From contig NC_089281.1 of NCBI RefSeq assembly GCF_963678975.1, positions 10,379,277 to 10,443,276 on the forward strand: DNA of 64,000 nt. Direction: 5' to 3'. The first letter of the stretch is position 1; each line of letters starts with the position of its first letter. Both the position numbers and the translations under genes were made by a program. Shown piece after piece: positions 34,237-46,318 of this stretch. The DNA comes from Dysidea avara. Its lineage: Eukaryota; Porifera; Demospongiae; Dictyoceratida; Dysideidae. The notes under the pieces are model-generated. The model saw nothing but the letters and a program-made list of their open reading frames with translations, made no database searches and was not told the origin of the DNA.

Positions 34237-34470
34237 CCGCGCCGACTATAATCAACTACAGAGCTATACATTATAGCATATAGCTAATAGTAATATGTAT
34301 GTAGCCGCTAAGGCCGGCTCTATAGCCACCTGTATACCGGTGGCGCTTAAAGCCACGAAAGGCTATTGCCACCGGTGGCCGTTGCTATTGCCACTGGTGA
34401 ACTAAAAAAAAAAAACTTAGACAAAAAAAAGGTACTGTAAAACGAAAAAAGAAGGTGAGTTAACGCGGAT
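34237..34470. other. Non-coding with CCACCGGTGGC palindromes
   Basis: Holds CACCTGTATACCGGTGGC and GCCACCGGTGGCC words, which recur at about 35520-35575 (ACACCGGTATACCGGTGG). These could be inner or outer ends of one rearranged element. Confidence 0.35.
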
Positions 34471-34610
34471 CCCCGCGACCCCAGACCCTCCGTACTTGAG
34501 TCACGGGGCCTACCACTGAGCCACCGCTGCCAGCTACCACCCCCGCGACCCCAGACCCTCCGTACTTGAGTCACGGGGCCTACCACTGAGCCACCGCTGC
34601 CAGCTACCAC
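34471..34610 (-). repeat. Tandem 70-bp duplication with tRNA-like A box (SINE head)
   Basis: Two identical 70-bp units (34471-34540, 34541-34610). On the - strand each contains TGGCTCAGTGGTAG, an excellent pol III A box, and about 30 bp later a degraded B-box region (GGTCTGGGGTCGCGGGG). No cloverleaf closes, so this is not a functional tRNA gene. It looks like the tRNA-derived head of a SINE, duplicated in tandem. The related word GGGGTCTGGG occurs at 26329 and 39835. Confidence 0.5.
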
Positions 34611-34789
34611 CTTTCTTTGTTTTCTACATTATAAATGCAACTATAGTAGCAAACCACAAGGATATACTATATTATTATTATTAAAGAACAAGGAACCAAA
34701 GCTGAACCTGACCCTAACCTAAGGTTAACACTACTTTTCGCATCCCCTGCAGTTTTTTTTTTTTTTTAGGTAGATATAAAGAAAATAAG

Positions 34790-35260
34790 ATTAGAACATA
34801 CAAATAAACAGTTAAACAATTAAATCAAAAACTGAGTCTCTGATTGCACCAAGGCCACAGGAGCACTTTTGATGTAACGACCTTGTGAACTGAGATCGTG
34901 CTCCTCTAATGCATTGGATTGCTGAACGCAGTAAACAAAATGACAATCTACATCTAATCCATCCTATAGTACTGTGGCATGAGGGTCATTCCATTTGTCA
35001 GACAATAAACTCGCCAATCACTTGTAAAAAACACTGGCTTCATGGCCCATTCCCCGGAAGCAGAGAACACTAGAGGGGTAAAAGAACTGTGTTCCACTTC
35101 ACGGATTCGCAACTCATAAGCTCTCTTCTTTGTTATTTCGTGTTTCCTGTAACATGACTGAAGGGTGGTTCCACTGTTGGATGGTGCAAGTGTGTTAAAA
35201 ACTCTCAGCGACGTCCGTATAACATTTTTCATAATGACCACCCCAAAATCCATTCATGCA
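34790..35260 (-). pseudogene. Decayed retroelement polyprotein C-terminus
   Basis: The open part (35253-34954) reads AYELRIREVEHSSFTPLVFS. After a frameshift near 34950 another frame supplies WIRCRLSFCLLRSAIQCIRG. These phrases are the familiar C-terminal end of reverse-transcriptase polyproteins abundant in marine invertebrate genomes. The RT palm is missing and at least one frameshift is present. The exact clade is not assignable from this part. Confidence 0.65.
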
Positions 35261-35399
35261 ATGTCCAAGCGTGTGCCATCCTGAGTGTTGGCTGTCTTCT
35301 GTTGAAACCTTTCATCACTTAAAGGCTGTAGATGAGGCTCAACCTCCACATCATGGCACACTTCAGATAATAATTCAGCTGTGATATCCCTCACTTCGT

Positions 35400-35580
35400 T
35401 ATATCCCTAAAGTCGAATGCTCTGAGTCGGGGCAACTACTAGACGCTTCCCCTAATGTCGAATGCTTGCATGCATGGGGAACTACTAGATGCGTGCCCTA
35501 AAGTCGAATGCTTGGGGCATACACACCGGTGTCAATAGCTAGTGGGTGGTTCTTATTGACACCGGTATACCGGTGGATAT
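35400..35580. repeat. Three imperfect units with AAGTCGAATGCT
   Basis: CCCTAAAGTCGAATGCT or close variants start near 35405, 35452 and 35498, followed by GGGGAACTACTAGA-like sequence. A divergent tandem repeat of about 47 bp, followed by CCGGTGT/ACACCGG words. Confidence 0.55.
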
Positions 35581-35641
35581 TGACACTCCGTTTATTTAAT
35601 GTGTTAAATGTACATAACTCGACAAGCGAGTGTCAGTATAT

Positions 35642-35940
35642 CACAGTAAAAACAAACTAGTGAACGTCACTACTAAATGTAGTGAACGTCACTACTAAAT
35701 GTAGTGAACGTCACTACTAAATGTAGTGAACGTCACTACTAATGTCTGCCACAATACTCACTATTTTTGTGTAGTGACGTTCACTACTAATTTTGTAGTG
35801 AACGTCACTACATTGACCACCAAGTAGTGATGTTCACTGCAAAAAGTAGTGACGTTCTTCACTACAAAAAGTAGTGAACGTCACTACTTAAAAGTAGTGA
35901 GTATTGTGGCAGAGCAATTCACTACTAAATTTTTACAGTG
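35642..35940. mobile_element. CACTG-type MITE with 22-bp internal tandem repeats
   Basis: Ends CACAGTAAAAA and TTTTTACAGTG are inverted. Inside, TAGTGAACGTCACTACTAAA is repeated about four times in tandem (35659-35742), and then appears in both orientations. TGCCACAATACTCACTA (35746-35762) pairs with its complement at about 35896-35912. CACTG/CACTA termini point to the EnSpm/CACTA or Chapaev groups; the target duplication is unclear in this copy. Confidence 0.6.
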
Positions 35941-36010
35941 TAGGCGTACATAGCTAGCTGCACAACTTAAAACATCATAATTGCATATGCCTATATACAT
36001 AGCTATAGGG

Positions 36011-37564
36011 TAGGGTCCGCAATGCGAAAAATCGATATCCTCCAATCAACTACTCAACTATTGTCATGTGTTAGGCTAAGTGTAACTTGAATAACACCAT
36101 CGTGGCAACCAAGTTTGTCACTTTCTTCTGATAGAAAACCATACAAATGTCTTAAAATTATGTGATTTTTCGTTGCAGCAGTTCGTAGGGTTCCTCGTAT
36201 GCCACGATATTCACTCTCAACATTGTTCAAGTAGTCTATCATCAACTCGAAGTAGCTATTGGTGGTTTGATTTTATTGGTCAATTTCCGGTGGCAGCACG
36301 ATCTGTGCAGCTTTTTGGCGACAGACAAAATGTTTCTTGCTCTGGAGCACAGAACAAGCAGAGCAGCAACTGCGCCGTGGGTCAGCAATGACCAGTACTA
36401 GGTAAAGTACCTGCATGTGGAGTATGGTTATAATTGAAGCTTGCTGGCCATCTGGCTGAGCCATCTATATGTTGAAATTCGGCCAAAATGACGCAATTTT
36501 TGCAAACAAATACCAGAATGGTTGATACATCAGTGAGACAGTCTCCAACAGCAAGGATACGAAGCTTATAAACACCTAACAATACGGCTATCTCGCCCAG
36601 TAAACGTATAGAGCAATCCAATGCATGAAATAGGCACTCACGTGATCGAAATTCAAATCGCGGAAATACCCATGGAATCGCTTTCATTTCTGAATAGGAA
36701 CCATGCAGTGTGCTCCTTCTGTAAATATTTGTGTTAACTGTTCACTCAGGCGTGGTCTGGGCCAGTGCAGGCACGGTGTGTTTTATATTGTGATGGCATC
36801 ATAGGGAGTCTCAGACTGCTGGCCCGGGCTAATCGAGATATTGAACCTAATGCTGATTGTCACTTGATTCCAAGTGATTTTAATGTCATGGAATAGATTA
36901 TGGTTGTACTTTTCGAGATTTGAATATCTATCACGTGAGTGCCTATTTCATGCATTGGATTGCTCTATACGTTTACTGGGCGAGATAGCCGTATTGTTAG
37001 GTGTTTATAAGCTTCGTATCCTTGCTGTTGGAGACTGTCTCACTGATGTATCAACCATTTTGGTATTTGTTTGCAAAAATTGCGTCATTTTGGCCGAATT
37101 TCAGCATATAGATGGCTCAGCCAGATGGCCAGCAAGCTTCAATTATAACCATACTCCACATGCAGGTACTTTACCTAGTACTGGTCATTGCTGACCCACG
37201 GTGCAGTTGCTGCTCTGCTTGTCCTGTGCTCCAGAGCAAGAAACATTTTGTCTGTCGCCAAAAAGCTGCACAGATCGTGCTGCCACCGGAAACTGACCAA
37301 TAAAATCAAACCACCAATACTTTGAGTTGATGATAGACTACTTGAACAATGTTGAGAGTGAATATTGTGGCATACGAAGAACCCTACGAACTGCTGCAAC
37401 GAAAAATCACGTGATTTAAGACATTTGTGTCGTTTTCTACCAGAAGAAAGTGACAAACTTGGTTGCCACGCTGGTGCTATTCAATTAAGTTACACTTAGC
37501 CTAACACATGACAATAGTTAGGTAGTTGATTGGAGGATATCGATTTTTCGCGTTGCGGACCCTA
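36011..37564. mobile_element. Foldback element, copy B (complete)
   Basis: Two inverted arms of about 655 bp each (36011-36666 and 36908-37564) flank a unique loop of about 240 bp. The termini read TAGGGTCCGCAATGCGAAAA and the complement of TAGGGTCCGCAACGCGAAAA. Arm identity is very high by eye, so the transcript or single strand would fold almost completely. Frames of up to 106 codons occur on both strands because of the symmetry; none has a known domain. TA is present at both outermost ends, compatible with a TA target. Copy A at 4928-8046 shares arms and loop. No transposase; the mobilising family is unknown. Confidence 0.85.
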
Positions 37565-37987
37565 TATATAGGGTATAGTAGCTATAGCTGCACGTGTAGT
37601 CACTCACCTTGATATCAATAGCTAACTAGCTATATAGCTACTCGATCAACTCAGGAATTCGCACTATCCGTCTCACATCAATCAACTCAACGGCGTTGTT
37701 CGTTGTATCCATGCAATGCTTCACTAAACTTCATTGAGTCTATATACTATCTTCTCTACACCTTAATTACACAATAAAGCCACCTACACTGTTCGGTATC
37801 TGGTGAATTGGTGCATGCAGATCGGAGTCCATATCACGACTTGCATCACTGGAATTTTCAAATGCCATGAATCTGCAGCTACATGCATGGTATTTCCTGA
37901 CTTAGCTAGCTATAGGATTTCAGTCGCAATCATATGTATGGCCACAGATTTTAATTTTAAGTGCACAGAGCACCATGACAGCACTTA
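37565..37987. other. Non-coding
   Basis: TAGCTA-rich sequence with no gene recognised. Confidence 0.4.

Positions 37988-38069
<82 letters not shown>
37988..38069. repeat. (CA)n microsatellite
   Basis: About 40 uninterrupted AC units, bounded by a CACTG-type MITE on the right. Confidence 0.95.
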
Positions 38070-38071
<2 letters not shown>

Positions 38072-38089
38072 CACGTGTACAGACACATA

Positions 38090-38430
38090 CACTGTGAAAA
38101 AGGTGGGATATAAGATGGTATTTCCAGAGGCTTATTGAATACAAATAAGCCTTAATATAAACCCTGTATTATACTCATGTTATACTTTAGTATACTGCAT
38201 ACTATACTATTACATATATGGTTTCAGTTTGTTTACCACATTACCTGAAATAGCTTATATCAAATATAATTCCCACATTATACCACCACATACATGGTTT
38301 CAGTATGTTTAACACATTAACTAAAGCCTTACATGAGATTGTTAGTATAATACAGGTTATATCAAGCTTTTTTGTATTCAATAAGCCATTGGAAATACCA
38401 TCTCATAGCTATCCCTCTTTTTTCACAGTG
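38090..38430. mobile_element. CACTG-type MITE with ATA target duplication
   Basis: Left end CACTGTGAAAAAGGTGGGA and right end CCCTCTTTTTTCACAGTG are inverted. The inner parts also pair: ATGGTATTTCCA with TGGAAATACCAT, and GGCTTATTGAATAC with GTATTCAATAAGCC. Both ends are flanked by ATA (38087-38089, 38431-38433). A 3-bp duplication plus CACTG ends fits EnSpm/CACTA. No coding potential. Confidence 0.75.
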
Positions 38431-38649
38431 ATACATGTACACACAAAAACACACGCATATACACACACCTGCTCTTGTTGGACACTACTTGTCCAAGTCG
38501 TGCATGTGTTCCCCGAGGAAACAAAATATTATCTATGCATGCATGTAGATTGCATGACCTTAATTTGTTGACTACAAGGCCTCCAGCACTCTTAAACCAG
38601 TGTCACATTTGACATCCCTGTGCTGTGATGCATGGGTTTTTCCCTTTCT

Positions 38650-39850
38650 GAAAGATACTTACGATGAGCTTTATCACATTCCCTTCTAAATGTTCTCATA
38701 CAGATGCTGCAATCACATCACAAACCTGGCCTGTTGAGGTTCCTGTTGATCACAGTATAGCTATATTGACTCCACATTACCTTCCATCTAACCCTATCAC
38801 TAGCTTTATCATGCCACTCACCATCACTAACTCCCAATGATGACAAATCATCTCTTAGTCCATGAAATGGACGAGTCTGAGGTAACCATCCAAATAAGCA
38901 AATTCTTGGGATGTGATGGTTAGGCATCTGGGAACCACCACTCTAAAAACACACCTTTTCCTTAATTCAGCACTTATGGTTTCCTAGATCTCCCCACATT
39001 TCCTTCACTGTAGTTGATGATACATGCTGTTCCTACAGCCATTGATTAGTCATACCCGACACTGACTTCACACACCTATCATGGGATGGAAACTGTTCAG
39101 CTTCCTCAGCTGCCCACAAAGTGGTGTCAAGCATTTACTGCCATACAACAAGACTGATAACATACATGCCCTATATACTTGCATGTTGCCAGACAGATAA
39201 GAATTCTTAGACGCAGCTGGATGTAAAGCTCCAAAAGCCTTAGAGGCACTGGCTATATTCTCCTCTCAACCTCATCAAAATTCTTTCATTATCCATGATC
39301 AAGGAGCCAAGGTAAGAGAAACTGTTAACCCATTTAATGAGGCCATCATCCAAAACAAGAAAACATTTCTCCTCAGCAGCCACTCCACCATGAACTTGGT
39401 CTTTGAAAAGCTTACCAAAAAATTTGCTACACTCTGACAGCACTGGATGCAGCAACCCTTGAACATACCAACAACACAAGCAAATTCCACTTCTGCAGCA
39501 AAGCTTCACTGGCACTCCTATACTATAGTAGACCTACAAAATAACCATTTGCTTTGCTTGTACAACATTAGTGTGCCTAGTACTGCCTACATCATCAACC
39601 TCCTTACCATTTCTGACTACTTCTCAGCAACAACACATGATAATGGAGACCATTGGTGACCTCAAATTCCTCTAGTAGCTCCTCATCAACCCTCACTCTG
39701 GCCTTCATGCCATCATGAAAGGACTTCACCAGCTCCACCAACTCCTCTGGCACCCCCAGCTTCAGCAAGGATGCAATTTGGAATAATGACCACATTAGTA
39801 TGCTTTTAGCATATAAAACATGCCAATGCAGGGGGTCTGGGAGCATGCCC
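38650..39850 (-). pseudogene. RTE-like LINE ORF2 fragment, decayed
   Basis: On the - strand, pieces in different frames read LLKLGVPEELVELVKSFHDG, then RVRVDEELLEEFEVTNGL (RT fingers/palm), LVLDDGLIKWVNSFSYLGS (past the catalytic motif) and a C-terminal LPQTRPFHGLRDDLSSLG. The phrases SFHDGMKA and SFSYLGS are typical of RTE-type or related LINE reverse transcriptases. Frames are broken several times and the N-terminal half is missing. It ends near 38650. Confidence 0.7.
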
Positions 39851-41497
39851 CCAGGAAATTTGGTCCTCTAAAGGTGAATCTTAGAGTGCTTTTAGCGGTT
39901 TTTCAGTGGAAATAAATAAATAAATAAACAATGGACTCAGTTTATATCTTTAAATTTTACTTTTCCATTTAAATCAAGACTGACTGCAATATGCATTGAG
40001 TAGCTATCATGCATGCATGATAATCTTTTCATTTGTAGCTACCAAGCATTTAGATATAGCTAGCTATATACCATAATGCATCAGCTCTCTTAGCCATGCT
40101 CCAATATAGCTAAAGCTGTGAGGCAGAAACATGTATAGCTAAGTAGTAGTGGTGTTGAACATAAATAAGATCACAATTATTAGTATGCATGCTCCTTAAC
40201 CTAGTGACACTTTGTCAGTCTTAACACCAAATAAAGTTTACTGAAAAGCAGAAGAATGCAGTGAAGCACAAAACAGGGTACTAGTAGCTATTAGCTAGTC
40301 CACTGGCAATCTTTACTTAGCAAAGTACAACTATATCACATGTTGCTGTCAGACCTTCAGTGCTGGTCACTGTAAAGTGCTAATAATAATAATAATAATA
40401 TTATTTGCTTTCTGAATTTGCTGTTGTGATAGTCAACTTATTTCTAGATCTGCCAGGTTATGAAGACTGATCTATAGCTAGCTATATACAAATGCCAGCA
40501 CCATAAACCTCAGAAGGTAATTGATACAGATTTAAAATTCATAGACAAAGTGGGTGAATATGCTATAGCTACCTTATGAGACTGTAAATTACCAAAAGAC
40601 TACAGCTTGCAAAATGGCTGAGTTGGTAGCTACATATTATACTGAAGTTGATAACTCTAACCAATTAACATATAATTTATAAAAAAGCCGCACCAATCAC
40701 CTCTTATAGCCATAGTGGAAAACACTGCTAATTATCTGAATAAAACAAAACCCACAGTTAAAACTTTTGTAACTGGAGATACAACCCACAATCGAAACCT
40801 GTTTTAGGAAGAACACTTGAGGAAAAGGAAGCTATACTCTCCTGGAACAGAGTTGAACAATAGGTATATATAGTTCCATAAACATTATTTGTGTTGGTAG
40901 TGATGTTATAGTTCCTGAAATAAGTCTGCTTTTGATACACATAGAAGATTTAGGGTTTTATTGGCCAAAATACTAACTTAGAAAGGAAAGGGGGGTACAT
41001 AAATCCGCCCCAGAATTATCATCATAGTTTGGGGAACAGTCTAACATTTACATGTATGATGACAAGTGATAATGTAATTACCAGTCCATCAACCAACCAA
41101 CCAACCAACCAACCAGATAGCTATGAAATATACATGTGAGTTGGGCCAACTAACATAGTTCTTGTTTCAAAGATTCTACAAATGACAGAGTGCAAAATAA
41201 ATGTTGTACTACGGTGAAAATAAATGTTCTAATAAAAATTATCATGTATGAGGACAATGCTGTCTTGGAATCTGTCTTTGTCCTTCCTGTAGAAATGAAA
41301 ATAATTGGTAATAGCTGGCCTCAAAACCAGTTGGATTTATAGGTTTGCAAATGCAAAATATACCAAGCTGTGAAAGACTGTATGGCCTAGTCATTAAAAA
41401 AGTTTTAAAACATGTGAAATAGGTGGTGACCAAGAAATGGCTGGTGCAGTGCCAATAATGACATGACAAAATTAATGTTGTTATTAATTTGCATATA
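39851..41497. other. Intergenic with microsatellites
   Basis: No gene recognised. (AATA)n lies at 39910-39928, (AAT)n at 40380-40401 and (CAAC)n at 41090-41114. About 41345-41470 resembles a degraded arm of the 20986-21304 palindrome family (ACCAAGAAATGGCTG). Confidence 0.45.
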
Positions 41498-41742
41498 CAG
41501 TGGAACCTCAATTATCCGGATCTCACTTATCCGGATTCTCAGTTAACTGAACTACAGAAATGACTGCTCTATTAGAGTAGTGACTGTTCTGTTAGAGTAT
41601 TTGAAAATTCAAAAATGTTTACCAATGTTCTTTATGCTATTTTAAGCTTATTAATATATATACATGGTTTCAGAGATATGTACTTTTCAGACTTATGAAC
41701 CACCCGTGGTCCCAAGGAGTTCGGGTAACTGAGGTTCCACTG
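41498..41742. mobile_element. pogo/Tigger-like MITE with TA duplication
   Basis: CAGTGGAACCTCAATTATCC at the left and GGGTAACTGAGGTTCCACTG at the right are inverted ends of about 20 bp, flanked by TA on both sides (41496-41497, 41743-41744). This matches pogo/Tigger termini well. Nested inside at 41561-41600 are two tandem copies of the TGACTGCTCTATTAGAGTA motif, so another element end may have inserted here. 245 bp, non-coding. Confidence 0.75.
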
Positions 41743-43340
41743 TATTAACAATGAGTCAAAATATTGAGTTTAAATATTAAATACAGCAAATGATATGGAG
41801 AGATAGGGTTGCAGTCTTTGAATTGTACAAGAATTACATACAAATAATATATGTAGCTCACAATTTGCATTCACAACTAAAGCACTGCTTGTTATTGCTA
41901 CCTGATAAGGGTATACCAAAATGATGATGCATTGTATTAGTACTTGTATGGAGTACATTGACCATGTATCAGTTTGGCCACACTGTGAATAGCTAGCTAT
42001 ATATCTATAAGCAAGGTCATAATTACAGAATGAAAATCAGGGGCTAGGATTATCATGTGCCTGTGTGCATGTGATGATATTAGTCTAGACATGTAATTAT
42101 TTTATAGCTATTAGCTATATCATCAGCTAACTAGATCATGTGACTGTTTAGACAGTGGATTGTTATATAGGTTAGTGTTGCTCTTTTAAGCATTATGTGT
42201 TATACGTCAAGTGTACAATACTACAGTTGACTTTGCTAATTCTTCTTTTGTTACTGACCATAGACAATACTCTCCAATACTTTATCAGTTTCAATTCTCA
42301 ATATTTTGATTTCTGCACAATTCATTAAACAGAGTAGTAAATCCTGTCCAGCTGCACTAGGAGTTAATTTGCAGTTTAATTTTTGGAATTTTCATAACTC
42401 ACTGTATAAGCTAATTCAGTATGTAAAATTATTCTAAGAAACTATTGAAGTAGAGCTATACAGACAACTATACAGAACTGAACACTTGTCAGTACATTAA
42501 GTTTTGTTCATTCAGTATTATCCTATGCCACTAAGCTACATGAAAACTAGCAGCTATACAGGTTTTGTACTAGTAGAGATATAAGAGAAAATATCAAATT
42601 ATTTGCAGTAGGCATATACACGATTGGGATATAGTGGTCATATTTGGTTTGTATTATAGCAATCTGAAAGCATTTATACTTAGTCACATCACATCCATAG
42701 TTGTTTTTTGTCATAAATATTTATCATCATTGGTACAGTACATACATGTAAATACTAGAATGTTAAATTTGGTATGACAGAATATTTGGCATAATAGTGT
42801 CATATTAGAAAGGCTTCCCTCTGAAATTTTAAGTTTTAACTTGTGGGCTAGTAACAGAAACACCAGACTATCTTAATTTAGCAACGTAAACTCTAATAGG
42901 GTGGTCAGATGTATGTTGAGCAGTCAAACACACTCTAATAGAACATTTATAACGGAATGAAATGTAATTAAATTATCTTTTTATATATGTTCAAAAGTGT
43001 GCAGCCTCAGTGTTTGAGGATTAACACATATAATATATTGTTTCAATGTGATCGGTTATGGGGTTACTGATTAATTGGTAATGATTGTTGCTGGATTAGA
43101 TCAGGTGAAAGTGAATTCCATACACAATCTCCTTGATCTATTTGACATTTAAATCAATTGGAGAATTTGGATATATATTTGGATCACTATAATATCTGAC
43201 CAGCCATAAACCATAATCAGTAAATGCTATGTATCTCACTAGGAATCTGTGAGAAGGTTATAAAGCCTATGCATTGACATTTAAGATCTAACCAAGAAAA
43301 CAGTAAATACTATCACGAATTTAGTAAAGTTTGAAGCATT
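41743..43340. other. Intergenic, nothing recognised
   Basis: AT-rich. It has single CTCTAATAG words at 42891 and 42942 related to the TGTTCTATTAGAGTA motif; no gene. Confidence 0.4.
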
Positions 43341-43676
43341 CCCTTTGTTCAATAACTGTCAGTGCATGGCTCAGACCGGCCCTGCACCTATAACTCACTA
43401 CCAGATCTTGGCTGGATATGCCACTGCATGATGATAAGAAACTTTCATGTAATTTGTTTGATCATCCTTGCAATTTGTCTTAGAATTGTTGCATTTGTGT
43501 CCATGTGTTTTGTTTTGTATCTCTGTCCATTTTATGTACCTATGTGTCACAAAGTTTTGTACTTGTTAGCTAGCTATGCATATGTTTCTGTTACTCTGGT
43601 AAGGAAGAACAGTAGTACATTGCTGGTTTACAGAGGCTAAATCATATATCAATCAATCAATCAAGCAAATCAATCT
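43341..43676 (+). repeat. Possible LINE 3' UTR with (ATCA)n tail
   Basis: About 300 bp resembling an untranslated LINE 3' end (CCAGATCTTGGCTGGATATG, later CAGAGGCTAAATCAT) runs into ATCA repeats (43651-43676). A 92-codon frame is open here but hydrophobic and motif-free, and I do not accept it as a gene. Confidence 0.3.
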
Positions 43677-45700
43677 TGTTGGATGCTTGTCAACTGTTCT
43701 ATTAGAGTATTTTGATTTTAATCTCTGCTCTATGGCAAACATAACTTGACCATACACTCTTAAAGGAGCTCACCTCTTCCCCTTATTCTTCTTATCTTTT
43801 CAATGTCACCAGACACAATAATATTTGTATACATAGCTTATTTACAGCAGGACTTATGATAAGACTTTTTAAATTTCCTGACAAACTTGCAGTTGGTCGG
43901 ACAAACGTTTAGTTCACTGGACACACCAGTACACTCTATAGACAAAATGTACTGCACTTTACTGGTTGTGCTGCCAAGTATCCTGAGTGTTATTTGTCAC
44001 AGCCAGCAGAGGGATTGGCATTGATCCCTCCCTTGGTTTGCTAGAATGTGGTATCTTCTAGCAACCAATTGGTAGATTGTTCGTAGAATAAACAGTCATG
44101 TACAGCTCAGACACTAGTAGGCTTCCTCTTACATTTTGAAAGGACATGGTGTCCTGCCAATTCCATTTATGGTCAGAAAAATCCTAAAGACTGCATCCTT
44201 TCAAAAAGGTACCTAGTACAGGGCTTATTATAACGGTTGGTCAACAGACAAATTTCTGACAAATTGTCCATTTTCCCATGCTCTCACCCTTGAGTACAGA
44301 GCCAGTGATGTCATAACCCCTTGGTAACGATAATGAGGCATATACTTAACAATAGCTGACTCATAATGTGTACAGTTTAGATGTACAGGCTTCTCACCAA
44401 ATTACAATTGCAATTTTTCAATTTTGTAGCTAAAGTGTTAATTAATTAAAGCAAATAAACAACAGTCATACTGAACTTGCATGCAGTGCAAATACATATA
44501 TTGGATTAAAGATGTCACTATGAAGAATGACCAGCTGAGTAATCTGTAAACAATGACGCAGCAATTTGTGTTTTTGCACAGACACTGCCATCAGTCAAAA
44601 AGTCAAAGATTAGAGCTAATAAAGTAGATGTATTGTCTTGCATTATATTACTCTGCATTTTTGTTAACATATAAGGTACATATTTAGCAGTATGAGTGGG
44701 TCAGTATATATTCCACTCAAAATTGTGGGACGTCAAGTATTCTTAGTTTTTAGCTATGTACATAATTATTATGATGCTGCAATCTAATGTACAGATTCAT
44801 GATGTAGGTATCCAATAGTGATTTGATAGTCTAAACAACTTGGTTGGCCTCACAAGCTGTCACATATTTGACCTATAGTAGTGCAGAGGAGCCATCACCA
44901 TATGGTAGTGTAAACAAACCACATCCTTGTAGGGGGACCATGTGTTATGTAAATATCAAGGTGAGAATAGTCCATGAATGTAACAAAAATTGTGCTTGAA
45001 TTATGGGATATGTATATATGGAGCACTGATACATGCAGTGATGCTGTGGCTTCACATACATTTTGTTAGTTCTATTATTGAATCAGTGCAATAGCATGTA
45101 GCCATGTTCTTAATTATTACTTCACTTCATCAACCTATACATGTGATTCCATGACTGTTTCATTTATATAAGGCAGAGAAAGTAATTTTGTCAGTGTGCT
45201 GGTATCATTTGAAACAATAATATTGCTTATTATATAGCTAACATGTTACTAACAAATCAGTGAGATTGTTTTAAAATAATAGCATTGGCTACTAATGGTA
45301 AAGTAATAGCACATATAGGCCTTCCTTGAATTCAAATAACTGGTCAATCTGAAACATGAATCATTTTAGCACGTTTATGAGATGAAATATTGTGTGGGTT
45401 ATGATCACAGCATATTTGTATGATAAGCATTATTTATGAGAATACGTTGTGATTCTGAAGAAATCTTTGCATACTCACCAAACACAACCATGCAAGTATA
45501 TACAGCTAGCTGGTCCTACTGGTTAGCTCAGTATGATCCTCTGCAATAACTATTTGTGTGTAGATGGCACACATCACACGCACACACACGCACATGTGCA
45601 CTGATCAGTTTGAGTAATATACAGACTACAGTACAGTACAAATAATTGCTTTAGATTAGTCTGCGCAATTGAGGAATGAGCTGTATTGTATTGTGTTTTT
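43677..45700. other. Intergenic with one dispersed-repeat copy
   Basis: No gene. A TTGTTCTATTAGAG-type motif lies at 43693-43710 (CTGTTCTATTAGAGTA). A copy of the ACAAGGATGTGGTTT repeat is on the - strand at about 44890-44975 (ACAAACCACATCCTTGTAG). Confidence 0.45.
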
Positions 45701-45729
45701 TAATGTACAAAAACCTCCATATGGAGTAT

Positions 45730-46085
45730 ACAGTACAACAATGATCATACTACAATTACATTATAATTACTAAGCTAAAATTAATATGTAGCTTAAATAA
45801 GTCAATGTTAGGTGATTCGACAGCACTGCTGGAAAAGCCATACCATAATCTAATTGCGGAGGGGTAATAAGAGTAGAAGTAAGCATCAATTCTTGAGTGT
45901 GGCTGTAAAAATTGTTGGTCATGGCCCCTGCTGTTTGGATTAGGTAGCTTCCATTTTCAACTTGGACTTTGTTATGAATGATTTTGTACATCATTACCAG
46001 TTTCAAATTTTGCATCGCTCATAAAGAGCGATGCAAAAATTTGAAATTGGCTATGATGTACAAGATCATTCACAGTCAAGTCCAA
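45730..46085 (-). pseudogene. LINE C-terminal fragment in head-to-head palindrome
   Basis: The - strand carries MMYKIIHNKVQVENG, like the fragment at 27553-27890. It ends in a frameshifted FSSSAVESPNIDLFKLHI. At 46021 the sequence turns round: GAGCGATGCAAAAATTTGAA (46027-46046) and the following 40 bp are the reverse complement of 45955-46020. The inverted copy is only about 65 bp long. It is either a twin-priming product or a local inversion. Confidence 0.65.
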
Positions 46086-46224
46086 GTGCTGCTAAATAAT
46101 AGAGAAAATCCAGTATGCTGCATCAGGATATAGCCTAGTGTCAGTGATATTCTACAATAACACAAAAATGGCATGCACCATATGAACTAGACAGTTAAAT
46201 GAACCATAGTAGTGCTACTGTCTA

Positions 46225-46318
46225 GGGTGTTACAGATAGTCAAAGTGTCCCATGGCAACATATACAAACCACATCCTTATTGGCAGCCACATGGAATGTA
46301 AACACTGAGGTAGTGTGA
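46225..46318 (-). repeat. Copy of the ACAAGGATGTGGTTT dispersed repeat
   Basis: ATACAAACCACATCCTTATT followed by CCACATGGAATGTAAACACT. It lies about 1 kb upstream of reductase copy 2, as a similar piece does upstream of copy 1. Confidence 0.6.

Noticed and set aside
34471..34610. Functional tRNA genes on the - strand
   Set aside because: The A box is good, but the B box is degraded and no acceptor stem closes, so a SINE head is more likely.
37803..38138. Frames of 74-111 codons across the CA repeat
   Set aside because: They are open only because (CA)n has no stops (poly-His/Thr and Val/Cys).
43362..43640. 92-codon hydrophobic frame
   Set aside because: No homology, no matching codon pattern, and the position looks like a LINE 3' UTR running into an ATCA tail.
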